A DNA stretch of 64,000 nucleotides, from positions 24,903,867 to 24,967,866 of the forward strand of contig CM067444.1 in assembly GCA_034508935.3 (NCBI GenBank). Reading direction: 5' to 3'. This DNA is from Berghia stephanieae (Eukaryota > Mollusca > Gastropoda > Nudibranchia > Aeolidiidae). Of the stretch, positions 60,701 through 64,000 are shown piece after piece (positions within the stretch are counted from its first letter, which is position 1; the number at the start of each line of letters is the position of its first letter). The notes below the pieces were generated by a model. The model was given only the letters and a program-made list of their open reading frames with translations. It was not told the origin of the DNA and searched no databases. The position numbers and the translations under genes are program-made.

Positions 60701-63601
60701 TGTTTTTAGTTTTTACATGTTAATGATAGTTGAATAAAACTATGTACATGCTCATTTTTAATTTTAAAAAATTTTTTTTTTCAATTTTGAAAAGTATCAA
60801 AAGTCTTTAGGATTGAGTGAGTTAAATTGAAGCTTACATTCAATTTCACATTGTTATTTATTCCCATTTGTATGCAACTGGGGGTTAAGTTGTATTTATT
60901 ATGATATAGAATAAATACTATTTCTTGCATTCCAAAAACTCAAAGGTCATATTTTACACCATGTTATAATTCAATTATCTTTTAGGTGTCCTCTTCACAA
61001 TACCATTTTGAGACAGTCGGTCACGAATGTCAGAATTTAGGACTTTTTTGGTTTCGCAGCTGATGAAGTCATTGTGAGGCAGATGTAGAAACAGTGGAAG
61101 CAGATGTAGAAGATGTGATGACTATTGCAAGCAATTAAAGAGGCGGAAAAGAAAAAATATCCAGTAGCTGAAACTATAAAGTCTTTGCAGATTTAGAGGC
61201 TTTTGAAAAATCAGGGATGGTGGATGGAACAATGGATGTATCCAGACACTGGCTTGGATTGGCTGATTTCTTTGGAATTTTGTAGCTTGCAACATCAAAC
61301 TGCTCCTTCCCCCCACCCCTCCCATCCCAACAAAGTCAAGAAGGCAATGTGGGTAAATAAAGATATATCCATCCTCTTTGATTACTAGGTGGTCTTGTGG
61401 TATGACATTCACCTTCGGATTGAAAAGTCCTGGGTTTGAGTCCTGCTCTGAATGGCGCATAGTTGAGTCCTTGGAAAAGGCTCTTTACTCACATTCCCAC
61501 ACTGTACTCGGGTGTAAAACAAGTGCCTGGCCATTAACAGCACTATGTATCTGTTTGGAAAATTGTAATATCGCCCAACAGGCTTCATGTCTCGTCCTAT
61601 ATAAGTGTTACTGTTGACAAGGGACCCTTTGTAAAGCGTTTTGAGCATGTTTAGTGGATATTGCGCTATATAAAAGCTCATGTTTTGTTGTTGTTTTTTT
61701 AAATAAATATATAAAGGAAAAATAAAATTTACAAATGTACTATTAAAAAATATATATAAACCCAACCCTGTAACATGAGATTCAATGATATATGAACTGA
61801 TTTATACCTGATCTGTTCAGGGGAACCCCCCGATGTGGCATTGGCTATAGCCCAAGCTGCTTCCTTCCTGGTTTTGAACTCTGCCTTGCCAAGGATGTCA
61901 ATAAGAACAGGAAATATATTGCAGTCTATCACTTCCTGCATAGGGAGGGGGAAAATATATATATATATATATACATTACTGGATATATTAAAACGAGAAT
62001 CAAATTGAAGAACCGAGTAGTTAAGCCACAGGAAGTTAGTTTTAGTCATTTTTATGACAATTTTTTAGTAATTTGACAAGGAAATTAGTAATTTCTGAAA
62101 TCGTGTATGAATAACCACAATTTGACATTGATGATCACTTTAAGATTCTTATGCGCTGAAGAAATGCTTTATTATTGTTATCATAATCATCATTATTATT
62201 ATTGTAGTTATTATTATCATCATCATCATCATCATCATTATCATTATTATTGTAGTAGTAGTAGTCTTGAGATAGGGTACTTAGATTACATCTATCATGA
62301 AAATAATTGGTCATAGAACTAACGTGATCATGCTTTAAGTTTATCAATGAATAGCTGAAAAATCGTGAAAGTGTGACTAATGTACTATTAGTAGTGGGGT
62401 CTTCAAATATAAAACATTAGCACACGTTTCAGTCAAGCCAAAAAGTTTATTGATCTGAGATTTCTTGGTGGTTCATACCCAAACATTTCCTTTAGCAAAA
62501 CAATACATATTTTCTATCATTTGTCTCTCCATGTTATGCTTCATACAACATTACAAGTTGTTACAATAGAAATGCTGAACTCATCAATTTTTCCTTTTTA
62601 TAATGCCGTAATCAGTATCTTATTATCCGAATATAGAGTCAAAAAACATTAAGCTGGGTCATTGATCAGATGGACGACAATGATGACCAATTCTGAGATT
62701 AATCACGGGTAAGCACTTGACCCACATCACTCCACTCAACTCAGTTGTGTATGAAAAGCAAGCTGTATACGGGGATAACTATAAAAAGGACCATGTAGGT
62801 GATTTTTGTTTTGTTTCCACATTTTAAAGAGTTTTACGACACTTGAAACACATTCATATCATTGTCAGTAAGACCGAAGAAGATGGGATAATCATAAAAT
62901 TCTAGAATTACAATTTAGCACCTAAGAAAAAGTAAGACAAAGGGGAATTGGTCTAAATAGGGAATAGGTGTGTACCATCAGTGTACTTAGTTTGAGATCA
63001 CCTTAGTCTCATTCAGACACCAGCACAGGATCCCACGAAGAGGATTACACTCAAATGTTAGCAAGATATATTTAAAACAAAAATAGATGATTGACAAGAG
63101 GGGAAAATATCACCTTCCAAAACTAACACTATGCATTTGACTGTTTCCCTCTCGCCCAAGGACCAGGACAAAACCCAACAAAGACAGAAAGCAACTCAGA
63201 AAACAGATATAGAAGTGACCTCCTGCCCCACATTGGAGGTCAAAGACCCCACCCAGTAAGTAATTTTTATTGTGCAAAATGGAATATAATGTCACATATA
63301 TATCTATCAAAAAGTACAGTATGTGATGTAAAACAGATCCTTGGGGTACAGGCTGATTTAGTTTTTATGCCAATTGTGTTAAATTCTTTTCAAATTAATA
63401 GTGATAAGACAACTGCCAGAAGAGACGCACACCTGACCATCACATATCAGACTAGAAGTGCTATGACTATGTTACCTGTATTTGAGGCCTGTTGCCAGCT
63501 GTGATATTGGATATAGTCCAACAAGCTTCTTTACGAATTGACTCCTTGGAGCTGCTCAAAAGATGCAACAGACAAGGCAAAGACGAGCAGTTGATGATTA
63601 C
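57559..63601 (-). CDS. Importin subunit alpha (karyopherin alpha 1/5/6 type), 3' part of gene
   Basis: Adaptor that binds nuclear localisation signals by ARM repeats and importin-beta by an N-terminal IBB domain (family knowledge). Only the last four coding exons are in the window, 63476-63601, 61808-61935, 59721-59896 and 57559-57755. They total 627 bases and join in phase. They encode the final ARM repeats, with [14 protein letters not shown] and [15 protein letters not shown], followed by the C-terminus. [20 protein letters not shown] and [14 protein letters not shown] are diagnostic of the KPNA1/5/6 class over KPNA2 or KPNA3/4. The end is PMGGFQF, like the family's APMEGFQL. The IBB domain and the first ARM repeats lie beyond 64000. 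The gene converges on DAGLA. Confidence 0.95.
57947..58745 (+). mobile_element. SINE B copy 6 split by family C
   Basis: Head CGATAGCTCAATGGGTAGAG, B box GATCGATCCCCGG and CACCCAGCAGTGAATGGGTA at 57947-58090. It resumes at 58626 with CGAAAGACTTGTGTCCTATC and GCAAGCAATCGCTATTGTCC, to 58745. Interrupted by 58095-58625. Confidence 0.85.
58095..58625 (-). mobile_element. Family C, full length, inside a SINE B
   Basis: Inverted, from a T-rich tail complement to AGGAACCCCACCCAGG. The 12-base duplication GAAAAATCTTTG is on both sides (about 58083-58094 and 58626-58637). Confidence 0.87.
58848..59650 (-). mobile_element. Family C copy split by another family C copy
   Basis: The outer copy begins TTTTTAAGGGGTTTACAGCG, breaks at TTGTGACATAT (about 58888) and resumes at TTGTGACATATTTAGGTCAT (59365) to about 59650. 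The inner copy is 58892-59364, nearly complete, same orientation. The repeated TTGTGACATAT is the target duplication. Confidence 0.82.
59721..59896 (-). CDS. Importin alpha exon, second from the end
   Basis: Reads [20 protein letters not shown], then [20 protein letters not shown] and [12 protein letters not shown]. Acceptor CCCCAG-like (GCCCAG), donor GTGGGT. The NPYxxxIEExYG block is typical of KPNA1/5/6. Confidence 0.95.
60037..60337 (-). mobile_element. SINE A, copy 9
   Basis: Inverted. CATTTATATAGCACAATATCC at the left and GACCACATAGCCGCAC at the right. In the importin intron. Confidence 0.88.
60597..60825. mobile_element. TTAA MITE family F, copy 3
   Basis: CAACCCTAACATTGACTATA to AGGATTGAGTGAG with TTAA at 60822-60825. 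The left TTAA is lost against a hammerhead-like fragment (60552-60592). Confidence 0.7.
61387..61681 (+). mobile_element. SINE A, copy 10
   Basis: AGGTGGTCTTGTGGTATGAC, decayed B box GGGTTTGAGTCC, tail GTTTAGTGGATATTGCGCTA. Lies about 125 bases downstream, in gene sense, of the importin exon at 61808. Confidence 0.85.
61808..61935 (-). CDS. Importin alpha exon, third from the end
   Basis: Reads [20 protein letters not shown], then [20 protein letters not shown]. Acceptor ATGCAG, donor GTATAA. Ends in AG of an Arg codon completed by the next exon. Confidence 0.95.
62180..62262 (+). repeat. (ATT)n/(ATC)n/(GTA)n microsatellite
   Basis: Compound triplet repeat in an importin intron. Confidence 0.9.
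62815..63258 (-). mobile_element. Family C copy
   Basis: AAAGAGTTTTACGACACTTG to GACCCCACCCAG. Internal deletions; about 445 bases. Confidence 0.78.
63476..63601 (-). CDS. Importin alpha exon, fourth from the end
   Basis: Reads [20 protein letters not shown], then [20 protein letters not shown]. Acceptor CTACAG, donor GTAACA, phase 0 at both ends. The WxxxN pair of an ARM repeat is present, part of the concave NLS-binding face. Confidence 0.95.
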
Positions 63602-64000
63602 CTGTAGGAAAATTTAGAGAAGGAAGAAATTGAGGGGGGGTCAGATTGCAGATAAAGGAAAATTACCAACTGATGAACACGAAAATATGGTAACATTTTC
63701 TTTTAAATTGAAAATGACGAGAATGGTGCACAGAAATTGAAAGGAGGAAAAATAATCAGTGATGTATTCCACACATGTTCTTAAATGGGAAAAAAAAAAT
63801 TTGGATCATAGATAAATTGACAAACACTTGAATCTCTCTTCTTAAAAAACAAAAAGCAAAGCATATTCTACATTCTTTTTCTACCAACTTGGCTTACAAC
63901 ACTTAAAAAGATTTTAAAATTGTAAATCGACCTGACAACAATTTTAAGTCAGTCAATTTGAAAAAATTTGAATGCCAAGGAGATCTTTGGCACTGAAAAC

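Noticed and set aside
61409-61765. 118-codon minus ORF
   Set aside because: Antisense of SINE A; similar spurious ORFs lie over other SINE A copies (835-1035, 4531-4950, 9384-9581).

Overview
This is an AT-rich, repeat-laden piece of an animal nuclear genome. It holds two recognisable protein-coding genes. Both are intron-rich with GT-AG splice sites. The many tRNA-derived SINEs, the RTE/L2-type LINE ends and the protein sequences point to an invertebrate bilaterian, probably marine and perhaps a mollusc or other lophotrochozoan. The species cannot be fixed from this window.

Gene 1 (plus strand, 12131-34762) is a complete diacylglycerol lipase alpha (DAGLA; sn-1-specific, makes 2-arachidonoylglycerol). 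I could place 17 coding exons from the start codon, which has an in-frame stop just upstream, to the stop codon. Four membrane segments, the alpha/beta-hydrolase core and the Ser-Asp-His triad are all present. Exons 1 and 17 each read in the right frame only if one C is missing from a C-run. The donor after exon 8 reads TGAGTT where GTGAGTT would fit. With the two coding bases counted, the exons sum to exactly 1001 codons. I therefore read these as single-base gaps in the assembly, or less likely as alleles of the sequenced animal.

Gene 2 (minus strand, 63601 down to 57559) is the 3' end of an importin-alpha gene of the KPNA1/5/6 class. Four coding exons cover the last ARM repeats and the C-terminus. 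The 5' part lies beyond the right edge. The two genes converge, with about 23 kb between their stop codons.

Everything else is repeats or unassigned sequence. 1-12 kb holds large microsatellites, SINEs, a LINE end and a three-level nest of transposons (10209-11686). 12-35 kb is the DAGLA gene; its introns carry SINEs, MITEs, fold-back elements and LINE ends. 35-48 kb is intergenic and, from 42.5 kb, is crowded with copies of one ~520-540 bp retroposon (called family C here) inserted into itself. 48-57.5 kb is poor in dispersed repeats and may hold a long importin 3'UTR. 57.5-64 kb is the importin gene, with more family C in its introns.

The repeat families were defined by comparing copies within the window, and their letter names are mine. 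The most unusual are a fold-back family whose two arms carry a hammerhead-ribozyme-like core (five copies), a ~190 bp family whose copies carry the CREB site TGACGTCA, and family C. I found no rRNA or intact tRNA genes, no CRISPR array, and no retroviral, LTR or Polinton coding remains.
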